DNA from: Crystallibacter degradans
GTDB taxonomy: Bacteria; Actinomycetota; Actinomycetes; Actinomycetales; Micrococcaceae
Assembly: GCF_012952295.1 (NCBI RefSeq)
Contig: NZ_JABBCH010000004.1
Location: forward strand, 186,001 to 250,000
Reading direction: 5' to 3'
DNA: 64,000 bases
Positions 43,688 to 50,992 of the stretch are shown here, piece by piece (position 1 is the first letter of the stretch; every line of letters starts with the position of its first letter). The position numbers were made by a program, and so were the translations under genes. The notes under the pieces are model-generated. The model saw nothing but the letters and a program-made list of their open reading frames with translations, was not told the origin of the DNA and ran no database searches.

Positions 43688-43704
43688 ACCGGTAGACTTG
43701 TAGA

Positions 43705-43736
43705 GCCTCGCTGATGCCCCCTATCGGCGGGGCTTT
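43705..43736 (+). terminator. Rho-independent terminator after the resolvase
   Basis: An 11-bp stem starting GCCTCGCTGAT pairs with ATCGGCGGGGC through two G-T wobbles, with a 7-base loop and TTT after it. Confidence 0.7.
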
Positions 43737-43771
43737 CCTGTGCCCGGCCGCATCTGTAGTTGACTGTGCCC

Positions 43772-43954
43772 ATGAGTGAATCAGACAGGCCCTTTGGTCA
43801 GATGCCCGACGCCAGCGCTTTTGACTGGCCAGGCGACATAGCAGAGCTACTGGAAGGCGAGATGAAAGGGAAAACCGCCGCAGAAAAGCGCAAGCGGGAG
43901 AAGCTGGCCCGTGAACTTAGGGCAATGGAGGAACGCCGCAAGGCCAGGGGCTAG
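43772..43954 (+). CDS. Small charged element protein
   Basis: The 60-residue product ends in a highly basic helix (KTAAEKRKREKLARELRAME). ATG 43772 is the first good methionine. It meets the leftward gene at 43951 with a 4-base overlap. Function unknown. Confidence 0.55.
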   Translation: MSESDRPFGQMPDASAFDWPGDIAELLEGEMKGKTAAEKRKREKLARELRAMEERRKARG

Positions 43955-44352
43955 CGCTTAGGGCTGCTCTCCAGCCGTTCCCGCGCCTCGAGATACAGGC
44001 TCGCCAGCTCCACCCAATCAGCGGGCGGGAGCTCTTCACAGTGATCCTCAAGGAACTCCAGCGGCGTGCACCCGTAGGGCTCAGGATCGATGCCGGCTGA
44101 ACGAAAGTCTTTGAACGGTGAGTCTGAGCCTTGGACCCTAAACAGGATCATGCGCGGCTGATTGGTGCCACCGAATGAGACAGCAGGCAGCACCCCGGAA
44201 GGCTTGCCAGGCTGCCACTGATTCCACGCCCGGAGAAACGCCGACTCAAACACCAGGTTAGAAGGATTGAAGTCCTCCACCCCCAAATGAGCCAGCCCCG
44301 CCAGGAACCCATTACCCGCTAGTTTCAGCCGCTGCTGCTTTGTCATTGCCAC
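43951..44352 (-). CDS. Element cargo protein, unknown function
   Basis: The 133-residue soluble protein reads against the main operon. It has VLPAVSFGGTNQPRMILFRVQ and an acidic helical C-terminus (PPADWVELASLYLEARERLE). GTG 44352 has GGGGG 6 bases upstream; ATG 44346 is an alternative. Its own promoter must lie in 44353-44459. Opposite orientation and position between the recombinase and fibre-like gene mark it as cargo. A defence or exclusion role is possible but has no motif support. Confidence 0.6.
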   Translation of the reverse strand: MAMTKQQRLKLAGNGFLAGLAHLGVEDFNPSNLVFESAFLRAWNQWQPGKPSGVLPAVSFGGTNQPRMILFRVQGSDSPFKDFRSAGIDPEPYGCTPLEFLEDHCEELPPADWVELASLYLEARERLESSPKR

Positions 44353-44459
44353 GCTCTGCCCCCCTGCTGTGTCGGTTACCGCATCGATCCTAGCCGCGCC
44401 GTTGCCGTAGAGGGGAAACGCGGAACCCCAGCACCGCTGCCAGCGGCCAAACTGGAGGC

Positions 44460-45203
44460 ATGAGCAAACTCAACGACCTAACCGCAGGCAACCTAGGCGA
44501 CATTCTGCGCCGACTCCGCAGGCTGGAGAACTCCTCGCCGCTGTCCAGTTCATCTGTCGGCCGCGGGCGCATGAGGTTCTACGATAACTCTGAGCTGCTG
44601 GTAGAGAATGGCGCTCTGCGAGTCACTGGAACCGCCACGATTAGCGGCACGTTCGATATGTCGGGCACAGCCAACTTCACCGGCACAGTCTCGATTACTG
44701 GCCCGCTCACGGTAGCCGGCAACACGAAGATTACTGGCGATACCGACATCACAGGCCCGCTCAGCGTAGAAGGCAATACGGACATCACGGGAACCCTGGC
44801 GATCAAGGGGCCGGCCACCATCTCTGGCAAGCTCGATGTGACCGGGCCGATGGCAACTAAGGGCACACTTGCGGTAGAAGGTGTGACCACGCTCAAGAAC
44901 GATCTGAACGTGACAGCCGGCGGCAAGATAACCGCCGGCAACACGGTCATTAGCCCGTCATCCTCGAACGGCGGCGTCGAATTCAAATCAGGTGGAGGCG
45001 TCGGAGGCAACGGCGGCACCGTGGCCATGCGCGGATCATCGAACGCGGGCGTTCTCGCCGGGACCACGGCCAGCCTGTTTGCGGGCGCCTACAGCGTGGA
45101 CGTTGCAGGTGATGGTGTCAGGGTAACCAACCTTCCCACCACAGGGAACGCGCCGAACCTTTACGCGGACGGCAGCGGGAAACTGTACAGGTCAACCGCC
45201 TAG
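44460..45203 (+). CDS. Actinophage tail-fibre/minor-tail-like repeat protein
   Basis: The 247-residue protein starts LGDILRRLRRLENSSPL ... GRGRMRFYDNSELLVENGAL, an opening I know from actinophage minor tail proteins, then a regular six-residue beta repeat of the form [ST]Gxxx[IV] (ITGPLTVAGNTKITG, ITGPLSVEGNTDITG) over about residues 55-165, and a Gly/Ser-rich end. This should fold as a beta-helix or beta-prism. A tail-fibre gene without a tail module may alter a helper phage's host range. The GGAGG before ATG 44460 is unusually close (about 2 bases). Confidence 0.65.
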   Translation: MSKLNDLTAGNLGDILRRLRRLENSSPLSSSSVGRGRMRFYDNSELLVENGALRVTGTATISGTFDMSGTANFTGTVSITGPLTVAGNTKITGDTDITGPLSVEGNTDITGTLAIKGPATISGKLDVTGPMATKGTLAVEGVTTLKNDLNVTAGGKITAGNTVISPSSSNGGVEFKSGGGVGGNGGTVAMRGSSNAGVLAGTTASLFAGAYSVDVAGDGVRVTNLPTTGNAPNLYADGSGKLYRSTA

Positions 45204-45514
45204 CGGCAGAGGTACTGCTCGCCAGCGGCAGCGATCACCAGATGGTCGAGCGCTTCCTCAATGTCGGCATACTTCTCGAGCGTTGCCTCACGGTAGGCGT
45301 CCTTACCTTGGATGAGCAGTGAAGCGCACGCCGCGTAAGCCTCGGCGATAAGCTGGGTGTCGCTCGCATCGCCCATCGTGGTCAAGTGCAGTCTGGCGCC
45401 CTGAGCGGCCTCAGCTTCAGCAACAGTGACAGTTGTAGTGGCTGAATGTGCAGCCGGCGCGGCGCAAACTGGTAGAAGAAGTGCAGCCGCTGTGATTCCC
45501 CCAAAACGTTTCAT
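45200..45514 (-). CDS. Small secreted protein
   Basis: The 104-residue product has a typical signal peptide (MKRFGGITAAALLLPVCAAPAAHSA) of about 25 residues. The mature part has two cysteines, one in AACASLL and one in the C-terminal YLCR, which may form a disulfide. It overlaps the end of the fibre-like gene by 4 bases in the opposite direction. Function unknown; an exported product would be consistent with a host-altering cargo gene. Confidence 0.65.
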   Translation of the reverse strand: MKRFGGITAAALLLPVCAAPAAHSATTTVTVAEAEAAQGARLHLTTMGDASDTQLIAEAYAACASLLIQGKDAYREATLEKYADIEEALDHLVIAAAGEQYLCR

Positions 45515-45568
45515 GCCCTGACATTAACGTAGATCCCAAGCAATTAAAACCCCGAGAGGAACCCCGAA

Positions 45569-45814
45569 ATGCCCAAGCTCTTCTATGCCGGCCACACCTT
45601 TGAGCTACCCGAAAAGACGGAAGCGCTCGAACTGGCCGCCGCATTCAGGGCCATGTCCAACGACACCGCATCTCACGTGTTCAACATATCCACGCCAGAC
45701 GGCGTGCTGAGCCTGTCCTTTGGCCCCGGCATACCGTGGGCAATCCTCGACACGGCCGCCGCGGGATCCGCGCTTACGGATGACGACCTCGACAAGCTGG
45801 CCTACGGTGACTGA
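45569..45814 (+). CDS. Small element protein
   Basis: The 81-residue acidic product follows GAGAGGA upstream of ATG 45569. It has a beta-rich start (KLFYAGHTFELPEKTEALEL) and VFNISTPDGVLSLSFGPG. No family recognised. Confidence 0.6.
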   Translation: MPKLFYAGHTFELPEKTEALELAAAFRAMSNDTASHVFNISTPDGVLSLSFGPGIPWAILDTAAAGSALTDDDLDKLAYGD

Positions 45815-45892
45815 AAGCTGAGGCTCGCAATCGCTATCCACTCGTTACCTACGTTTCACCAAATCAGGCATGCCGTGGTGTTGACTGAAGCC

Positions 45893-46117
45893 ATGACACA
45901 AATGGGGGAAACCAAGAAGAAGGCCAGCAACCGCCGACCAGGTGACGCGCTCATAGGGATAGGGACCGTGCTATCCGGCGTGTTCTTCGCATTCACTCTG
46001 ATTACCACCTTCAGCGGTGGGATAGCTGTTGTCCCGTTCACCGTCGTGTTTGCCGGGCTGCTGCTCGTGGTGATCGGCTACCTGAAACGGATTGCTGTGG
46101 CAGTAGAGACACGCTGA
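45893..46117 (+). CDS. Small two-helix membrane protein
   Basis: The 74-residue product has two transmembrane helices (about ALIGIGTVLSGVFFAFTLIT and VVPFTVVFAGLLLVVIGYL) after a basic cytoplasmic start. ATG 45893 is taken; GTG 45875 or ATG 45902 are alternatives. Small membrane proteins in prophage-like elements are often exclusion proteins, but nothing here proves it. A strong terminator follows. Confidence 0.55.
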   Translation: MTQMGETKKKASNRRPGDALIGIGTVLSGVFFAFTLITTFSGGIAVVPFTVVFAGLLLVVIGYLKRIAVAVETR

Positions 46118-46131
46118 CCTATCGAACGAGG

Positions 46132-46177
46132 AAAGACCCCTGCCGGCCGTAATGGCTAGCAGGGGTCTTTGTTTTTT
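46132..46177. terminator. Strong bidirectional terminator
   Basis: AAAGACCCCTGC pairs perfectly with GCAGGGGTCTTT around a 15-base loop and is followed by GTTTTTTC; the mirror side begins with AAA, so it also serves the leftward operon ending at 46183. Confidence 0.88.
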
Positions 46178-46182
46178 CTGAG

Positions 46183-46332
46183 CTAGAGCTTAGGCGCGCC
46201 GATCAAGGTGAACGGCAGCGACAGCACGTGCTCAAGATCGGAGAGGGCATTCTCCAGATCCTCACTGTCTGCAAACCCGTTGCGTGCATCGTCAATCAGG
46301 TCACGTAGCCGCTGTGTCGGCGCCGCGCTCAT
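46183..46332 (-). CDS. Small acidic element protein in a two-gene operon
   Basis: The 49-residue product begins MSAAPTQRLRDLIDDARNG. ATG 46332 overlaps the stop of the upstream DUF3039-like gene (ATGA), so the two are translated together. No family recognised. Confidence 0.55.
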   Translation of the reverse strand: MSAAPTQRLRDLIDDARNGFADSEDLENALSDLEHVLSLPFTLIGAPKL

Positions 46333-46580
46333 TTCGATGCACCGAGACTGCTGTAAACGTCGGCGCACAGAGGGCAGACGACCCCTTCAGCGTCGGACAC
46401 CGAGCCTTCACCGCCGCCGCCCTCCGCCTGGAAGTCCTCACCGCAGAGCGCCTGCACAGGGGAGCCCATGACAATGGATTCTGTGATCTGCCATTTCAGC
46501 GCGTAATGGTTCACTACGGGATCGAAGTTATGAACCTCAGGTTTTTCCAAGGTTGCCGCTGTAGCGTCATTGCTGTACAT
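46329..46580 (-). CDS. DUF3039-like zinc-binding protein
   Basis: The 83-residue product has NHYALKWQITESIVMGSPVQ, then ALCGEDF and the closing VCPLCADVYSSL, the conserved pattern of actinobacterial DUF3039 proteins, with three cysteines available for metal. Chromosomal DUF3039 proteins are single-copy housekeeping-like genes of unknown role, so a mobile copy is unusual. Confidence 0.6.
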   Translation of the reverse strand: MYSNDATAATLEKPEVHNFDPVVNHYALKWQITESIVMGSPVQALCGEDFQAEGGGGEGSVSDAEGVVCPLCADVYSSLGASK

Positions 46581-46676
46581 AAGATGTGGTCCTATCTTCC
46601 GGATGGGATGCTATGCGGCTGGGCTGGATTCTTGGCGGATGACAGCCCGGCCGTTCTTATCTCGTTACTATGAGTT

Positions 46677-46698
46677 GCGCCACAACGAGTGGCGCTTT
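46677..46698. terminator. Hairpin with short T tract
   Basis: GCGCCAC pairs with GTGGCGC around a 5-base loop, followed on the plus strand by TTTCTTT. It separates the DUF3039-like operon from the small membrane-protein gene. Confidence 0.55.
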
Positions 46699-46782
46699 CT
46701 TTGTGTCTACTAGGTGGAACGTTTACACTCCCGAGCCTAAAGAATGCCCCTGACAAAACAACACCAGGGGTAGCACTATGGT

Positions 46783-46890
46783 TCAGGCAGGCCCAAAGAA
46801 GACTGTAGGCAAGCTGACGATGACCACGAAGACGTAACAGGCGACGATGCCGGCCACGCCGCGGACGACGGTTTGAATGGTGGCTTTCAT
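46783..46890 (-). CDS. 35-residue single-helix membrane protein
   Basis: ATG 46890 is preceded by GGAAGGGAAG. The product is a short basic start followed by one hydrophobic helix (GIVACYVFVVIVSLPTVFF). The ribosome-binding site supports translation; the small size keeps confidence modest. Confidence 0.5.
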   Translation of the reverse strand: MKATIQTVVRGVAGIVACYVFVVIVSLPTVFFGPA

Positions 46891-47212
46891 GGGTACTTCC
46901 CTTCCACTGAATCGGACTCCCAAGGGAGCTATTGCCTTGCTTGGTCCCTCACCCCAAAGAACGCCCCGGCGCCGTCCATGCATCACCGGAATAGCCCACA
47001 ACAAATAGACCCCCGCTACTCATGGGGAACGACTTGTTATAGCCCTGGCGGCAGCTAGCTAGGCTGCATGGCCCTGTCTGGCGGTACAGACAGTTAGGGA
47101 TGGATATCTTGACCGCGCCGACTCTGAGAAGCGCTAGGAGGGCAGGAACGCGCAGGGATACACCCTGAACCCGTCACGGAGGGAAACGCCGCGGCAGGAT
47201 CGGGCCGTAGCC
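46891..47212. other. Intergenic region with hairpins in the element
   Basis: No gene is convincing in these 322 bases. Two small hairpins are present: GCAGC/GCTGC around TAGCTAG near 47050 and a 7-bp perfect stem CTGTCTG/CAGACAG (47074-47080 and 47087-47093). The AGACAG half resembles the iteron core, so this may be a control site. Confidence 0.4.
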
Positions 47213-47437
47213 CTAAAGGGAGTCTCGAGTACGCTGCAACAGTTCGATGAAGGCGCCGATGTGCGCTGATTCGATCACCAGAGGATCCCCGCCGCGATAG
47301 TTCACAGTCACGGAGTCGCCGCCAGGATGGATGCTTGCGTGAATGCTGTCAGTGTCGCCATCCGGGTAACTCACGGAGGCCTGAAGGTTGACCCATTCAC
47401 TAGCCTGCTCAGAGGCCGATGATGTACGCTTTTCCAT
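47213..47437 (-). CDS. Small element protein nearest the right junction
   Basis: The 74-residue product is beta-rich (VNLQASVSYPDGDTDSIHASIHPGGDSVTVNYRGG) with an amphipathic helix at the end (IGAFIELLQRTRDSL). ATG 47437 has AAGGA 8 bases upstream. No family recognised. Confidence 0.6.
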   Translation of the reverse strand: MEKRTSSASEQASEWVNLQASVSYPDGDTDSIHASIHPGGDSVTVNYRGGDPLVIESAHIGAFIELLQRTRDSL

Positions 47438-47465
47438 GTATCCGGTCCTTTTCACTGGATGCCAT

Positions 47466-47498
47466 GCCCCGGAGGATTGCCGTCCTGCCGGGGCTTTT
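47466..47498 (+). terminator. Terminator just inside the right junction
   Basis: GCCCCGG pairs with CCGGGGC around a 15-base loop, followed by TTTT. It lies 23 bases before attR and would stop element transcription from running into the cpaF remnant. Confidence 0.7.
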
Positions 47499-47520
47499 CG
47501 ATGTTTGAAACCTATATGAC

Positions 47521-47525
47521 ATCAA
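47521..47525 (+). repeat. Right attachment-site core (attR), ATCAA
   Basis: This is the second copy of the ATCAA at 34460-34464, in the same cpaF codon position. The sequence to its right resumes GC-rich host codons (AAC TCC CCG GCC). Confidence 0.8.
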
Positions 47526-48492
47526 CTCCCCGGCCGAAGTGTACGTGGCACGCGGGGGAGAGTCCGAGCTTACTTCGGTCACGCTAAGCCAGCAGCAGGT
47601 AAGGGACCTGGTGGAACGGATGCTCAAGTCCTCCGGCCGGCGGTTGGATTTGTCGTCGCCGTTCGTTGACGCGTCCTTGCCCGATGGTTCCCGCTTGCAC
47701 GTGGTCATCCCTGACATCACCAAACGGCACTGGGCAGTCAACATCCGTAAGTTCATTGCCCGGGCCTCGAAACTGGACCATTTGGTGGAACTGGGCTCGC
47801 TCTCGCCCGAGGCAGCGCGGTTCCTCTCCGCCGCGGTAGCCAGCGGGCTGAACATCCTGGTCTCCGGAGCAACGCAAGCGGGTAAGACGACGATGCTCAA
47901 TTGCCTTGCGGCAAGTATCGGCAGCCGCGAGCGCGTGGTGACGGTCGAGGAAATTTTCGAGCTTCAGCTGCCGTTACGCGACGTGGTGGGCCTGCAATGC
48001 CGCCAACCGAATCTGGAGGGCGAGGGTGAAATCCCCCTGCGGCGCCTGGTCAAGGAAGCCCTGCGCATGCGGCCGGACCGCCTGATCGTCGGCGAAGTCC
48101 GCGAAGCCGAAAGCCTGGACATGCTTATTGCCCTGAACAGCGGCCTGCCAGGGATGTGTACTATCCACGCTAATAGCGCCCATGACGCCATTACAAAGGT
48201 GTGCACGCTGCCCCTGTTGGCTGGCGAGAATATCTCCAGTGCCTTCGTCCTGCCGACTGTGGCTTCCTGCATTGATCTGGTCGTCCACTGCACGCGCAGT
48301 GCCTCCGGTCAACGGCAGGTTGCCGAAATAGTCTCGCTCGGCCGCCGGGTCGAAAACGGCATTATTGAGACATCCACGCTCTTCAGCCGGCAGAACGGAG
48401 ATCTGCTGGCAAGCGGTTCGGCCAGTCCGGGAGATGAGAAATTTGCCCGTGCCGGGTACAACGTCATGCAGTTGCTCGGCGGCATGTCATGA
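47521..48492 (+). pseudogene. cpaF: cpaF, 3' fragment split by the integrative element
   Basis: This part encodes the ATPase core of the Tad pilus motor CpaF/TadA: INSPAEVYVARGG continues the N-terminal fragment, then Walker A SGATQAGKTTMLNCLAAS, the Asp/His boxes VVTVEEIFELQL and TIHANSAHDAI, and Walker B-like RMRPDRLIVGEVREAE. The sequence has no stop or frameshift. Without the first 87 residues and with no start signal it is unlikely to yield a working motor; GTG 47539 could at best start a shortened protein. Its stop overlaps tadB (ATGA). Confidence 0.93.
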
Positions 48493-49352
48493 CTGCTGCC
48501 GCAGGTCTTGCAGGTGGATTCGGTCTATTCCTGATCTGGTGGTCGTGCTGGGAGTTGCCGGAACCCCGTCCCAGGCGCCCCTGCGGTCCACGGTTCACCC
48601 GTCTGCAGGAGGTCATCAACCAATCGGGTATTGAGAAAGTCTCGGTCAACGGCCTTATCGCCAGTTGCGCCGGAACAGCCGTCTTTACCTTCTTGCTGAT
48701 CCTGGTGATCACGCAATCGCCTCCGATCGCCGGCTGTTTCGCGCTCTTTGGCGGATGGCTGCCGTTGGTGCTGGTGCGCTGGCGGGCAAAGCGCCGCGTG
48801 GCGGCGATGCGCGAAATCTGGCCGGACGTAGTCGATCACCTACGTTCTGCCATTCGTGCCGGACTCTCGTTGCCGGAAGCCCTGGTTCAGCTCGGCATCC
48901 GGGGGCCGGTGGAGCTGCGTCCCGCGTTCACTGATTTCGGGGCAGACTACCGCGCCGGCGGGCGCTTCGACCAGTCGTTGGAGCGGCTGAAGGACAGGCT
49001 TGCGGATCCCGTGGCGGATCGGATTATCGAAGCCCTCAGAATGACCAGGGAGGTCGGCGGTTCCGACCTGGGGAGGCTGCTGGGTACGCTGGCTGATTTC
49101 CTTCGCGACAGTGCCCGTACCCGCAGCGAACTGGAGGCCCGCCAGTCGTGGACAGTCAGCGCAGCCAGGCTGGCCGTCGCCGCACCGTGGATTATCTTGA
49201 TGCTGCTGGCTACGCGGCCCGAAGCTGTTGCCGCCTATAACTCGACGGCGGGAGCCATGGTGCTGCTCGGCGGTCTTGTCGTGTCTCTGGTCTGTTACCG
49301 GCTCATGCTCCGCATCGGCGCCTTGCCCGAAGACGAACGGGTGATGCAATGA
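48489..49352 (+). CDS. tadB: Tad pilus membrane platform protein TadB
   Basis: The 287-residue type II secretion F-domain protein has N-terminal hydrophobic helices, the cytoplasmic region MREIWPDVVDHLRSAIRAGLSLPEALVQLG, and C-terminal helices. With TadC it forms the inner-membrane platform driven by CpaF. Its ATG overlaps the cpaF stop, so its translation normally depends on cpaF; the insertion may have polar effects. Confidence 0.88.
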   Translation: MTAAAGLAGGFGLFLIWWSCWELPEPRPRRPCGPRFTRLQEVINQSGIEKVSVNGLIASCAGTAVFTFLLILVITQSPPIAGCFALFGGWLPLVLVRWRAKRRVAAMREIWPDVVDHLRSAIRAGLSLPEALVQLGIRGPVELRPAFTDFGADYRAGGRFDQSLERLKDRLADPVADRIIEALRMTREVGGSDLGRLLGTLADFLRDSARTRSELEARQSWTVSAARLAVAAPWIILMLLATRPEAVAAYNSTAGAMVLLGGLVVSLVCYRLMLRIGALPEDERVMQ

Positions 49353-50290
49353 CCCAGTTGATGACCATGGGTGTCCTCGCGGGTACAGGGCTGGGCACCG
49401 GGTTGTGGCTGGTCTTGGCGCGGCTCCCATCCATGCGCAGGACGCGGTTCGTCGACAGGATCGCCCCTCAGTTGAAATCGGTCGACGTCCAGTCCAGGCT
49501 GCTGGCTGCAGGACCGGTCAACGTGACTCCGTTCGGTCCCTTGGAGCGCATCATCCGGCCGGTTCTTCTCGACGCCGTTTCCTGGCTCGGAAGATTCAAC
49601 TTGGGAACGACCGTGCTATCCAAACGCCTGGCGCAGGCCGGCCGCCGCCAAACAGCCGTCGACTTCAGGGCGGAGCAACTGCTGTGGGCGGTCCTCGGAC
49701 TTGCTATCGGAATTCTGCTGGCGCTGGTGTCCGCGGCAGGGGGAGGACTGGACCCGGTCACCGGCATCGTTCTCACAATCGGTCTCGCCGCGGGTGGATT
49801 CCTGCTGCGCGACTACATGTTGACCGTGCAGATACAGCGCCGGGAAACCAAGATGCTGGCGGAATTTCCCAGTCTGGCAGAACTGATGGCGCTCGCCGTC
49901 AGCGCGGGGGAGAGCACCACTGGTGCGCTCGAACGTATCTGCCGCAGCGCCCAGGGAGAACTGGCCGACGAATTCGCGACTGTCCTGGCTGATACTAGGT
50001 CGGGGACTCCGCTGCTGGCGGCGCTGCAGGACTTTTCGCGGCGGAGCCGGCTGCAGGCCTTGGTGCGGTTCGTGGACGGGATCACCGTGGCAGTTGAAAG
50101 GGGTACCCCGCTCGCGGAGGTGCTTCGGGCACAGGCACAGGACGTCAGGGATATGGCCAAACGCAGTCTCATGGAATCGGCGGGCAAAAAGGAGATCGCC
50201 ATGATGGTTCCGCTCGTGTTCGGTGTCTTGCCCCTCACCGTCCTGTTCGCAGTGTATCCGGGGCTAGCCCTGATCAACCTGGGCTGGTGA
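49349..50290 (+). CDS. tadC: Tad pilus membrane platform protein TadC
   Basis: The 313-residue F-domain protein has LLWAVLGLAIGILLALVSAAGG and LAEFPSLAELMALAVSAGESTTGALERI, the conserved cytoplasmic helices, and a C-terminal helix VFGVLPLTVLFAVYPGLALI. It starts within the tadB stop and partners it in the platform. Confidence 0.88.
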   Translation: MTQLMTMGVLAGTGLGTGLWLVLARLPSMRRTRFVDRIAPQLKSVDVQSRLLAAGPVNVTPFGPLERIIRPVLLDAVSWLGRFNLGTTVLSKRLAQAGRRQTAVDFRAEQLLWAVLGLAIGILLALVSAAGGGLDPVTGIVLTIGLAAGGFLLRDYMLTVQIQRRETKMLAEFPSLAELMALAVSAGESTTGALERICRSAQGELADEFATVLADTRSGTPLLAALQDFSRRSRLQALVRFVDGITVAVERGTPLAEVLRAQAQDVRDMAKRSLMESAGKKEIAMMVPLVFGVLPLTVLFAVYPGLALINLGW

Positions 50291-50343
50291 AGGTGCAAGC
50301 GATGAGAATTCCAACAACGGATCATAGGTAAAGAAGGCGGAAA

Positions 50344-50580
50344 ATGAACAAGTATTTCTTCACTCTGAAAGCTGCTGTACTGCTGTCGATGATGCTGGCG
50401 CAGCTCGCCGGTCGGTTCCGGACGGTCGTGTCCGGCGAGGACCCCGAGCGTGGTGATGTGCCCGGGTGGGTCATGATCACACTGATGTCGGCCGTGCTGG
50501 TGGCCGGGATCCTCGCCATTGCCAAGCCGGCGCTCGAAGGCCTTTTCAACGATGCCATGGGACGCGTCAGCCAGCCTTGA
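50344..50580 (+). CDS. Flp-like small pilin
   Basis: The 78-residue protein has a charged N-terminal part and one hydrophobic helix GWVMITLMSAVLVAGILAIAKPAL followed by a short tail. Position directly after tadC and size match the major pilin of actinobacterial Tad loci. AAGAAGGCGG lies upstream of ATG 50344. A consensus prepilin-peptidase site is not obvious, so pilin is by context. Confidence 0.7.
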   Translation: MNKYFFTLKAAVLLSMMLAQLAGRFRTVVSGEDPERGDVPGWVMITLMSAVLVAGILAIAKPALEGLFNDAMGRVSQP

Positions 50581-50581
50581 T

Positions 50582-50992
50582 ATGCTCCATCTGATAATGC
50601 TGCTGCGCGCTCCGGTCAGACTCCGTTCCGAGCGCGGCTCAGCCGCCGTGGACTTCGTGCTGGTCGGCGGGGTCCTGACGCTGATCTTCGTCTCGATCAT
50701 GCAGTTGGCTCTTGTTCTGCATGTGCGCAACACTCTGATCGATGCTGCCGGTTCCGGTGCCCGCTACGGCGCTTTGGCAGATCGTGGACCAGAAGACGCC
50801 CGCGGCCGCACGGTGTCCCTGATTACCGGTTCCCTTAACTCTGACTATGCCGCGGACGTCCAGGTGGAAGAGATCCAGCGTGGTGGAATCAGGACGCTTC
50901 GCGTGACGGTGAAGGCTCCGTTGCCGGCGGTCGGACTCGTGGGTCCTGCAGGCCGATTGGAGGTGGAGGGCCATGCGGCACTGTCGCGGTAG
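50582..50992 (+). CDS. TadE-family pseudopilin-like protein
   Basis: The 136-residue protein has the motif ERGSAAVDFVLVGGVLTLIFV, a typical TadE prepilin-like N-terminus (Gly-Ser-Ala before a hydrophobic helix), then LALVLHVRNTLIDAAGSGARYGA. ATG 50582 is one base after the pilin stop. It overlaps the next gene by 20 bases. Confidence 0.82.
   Translation: MLHLIMLLRAPVRLRSERGSAAVDFVLVGGVLTLIFVSIMQLALVLHVRNTLIDAAGSGARYGALADRGPEDARGRTVSLITGSLNSDYAADVQVEEIQRGGIRTLRVTVKAPLPAVGLVGPAGRLEVEGHAALSR

Larger units (their letters stand above)
34465..47525. mobile_element. Integrative element of about 13.06 kb inserted in cpaF, phage-satellite-like
   Basis: The element is bounded by the ATCAA repeats and interrupts cpaF. 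It carries a large serine integrase beside attL, a small serine recombinase, a probable replication initiator with internal iterons, a terminase-small-subunit-like gene, HTH proteins, many small zinc-finger-like proteins, an actinophage tail-fibre-like gene, and cargo. No capsid, portal, protease, large terminase, tape-measure or lysis genes are visible, and no FtsK-like transfer protein, so it is neither a full prophage nor a typical actinobacterial ICE. A phage satellite or a remnant prophage are the main options; intact overlapping reading frames favour the first. Confidence 0.8.

Noticed and set aside
34465-47525. Element considered as an actinobacterial ICE (pSAM2-like)
   Set aside because: No FtsK/SpoIIIE-type transfer protein, no RepSA-like or prim-pol gene and no tRNA target; several phage-like proteins are present instead.
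34465-47525. Element considered as a complete prophage
   Set aside because: Portal, capsid, large terminase, tape measure and lysis genes are all absent, and there is no space for them.
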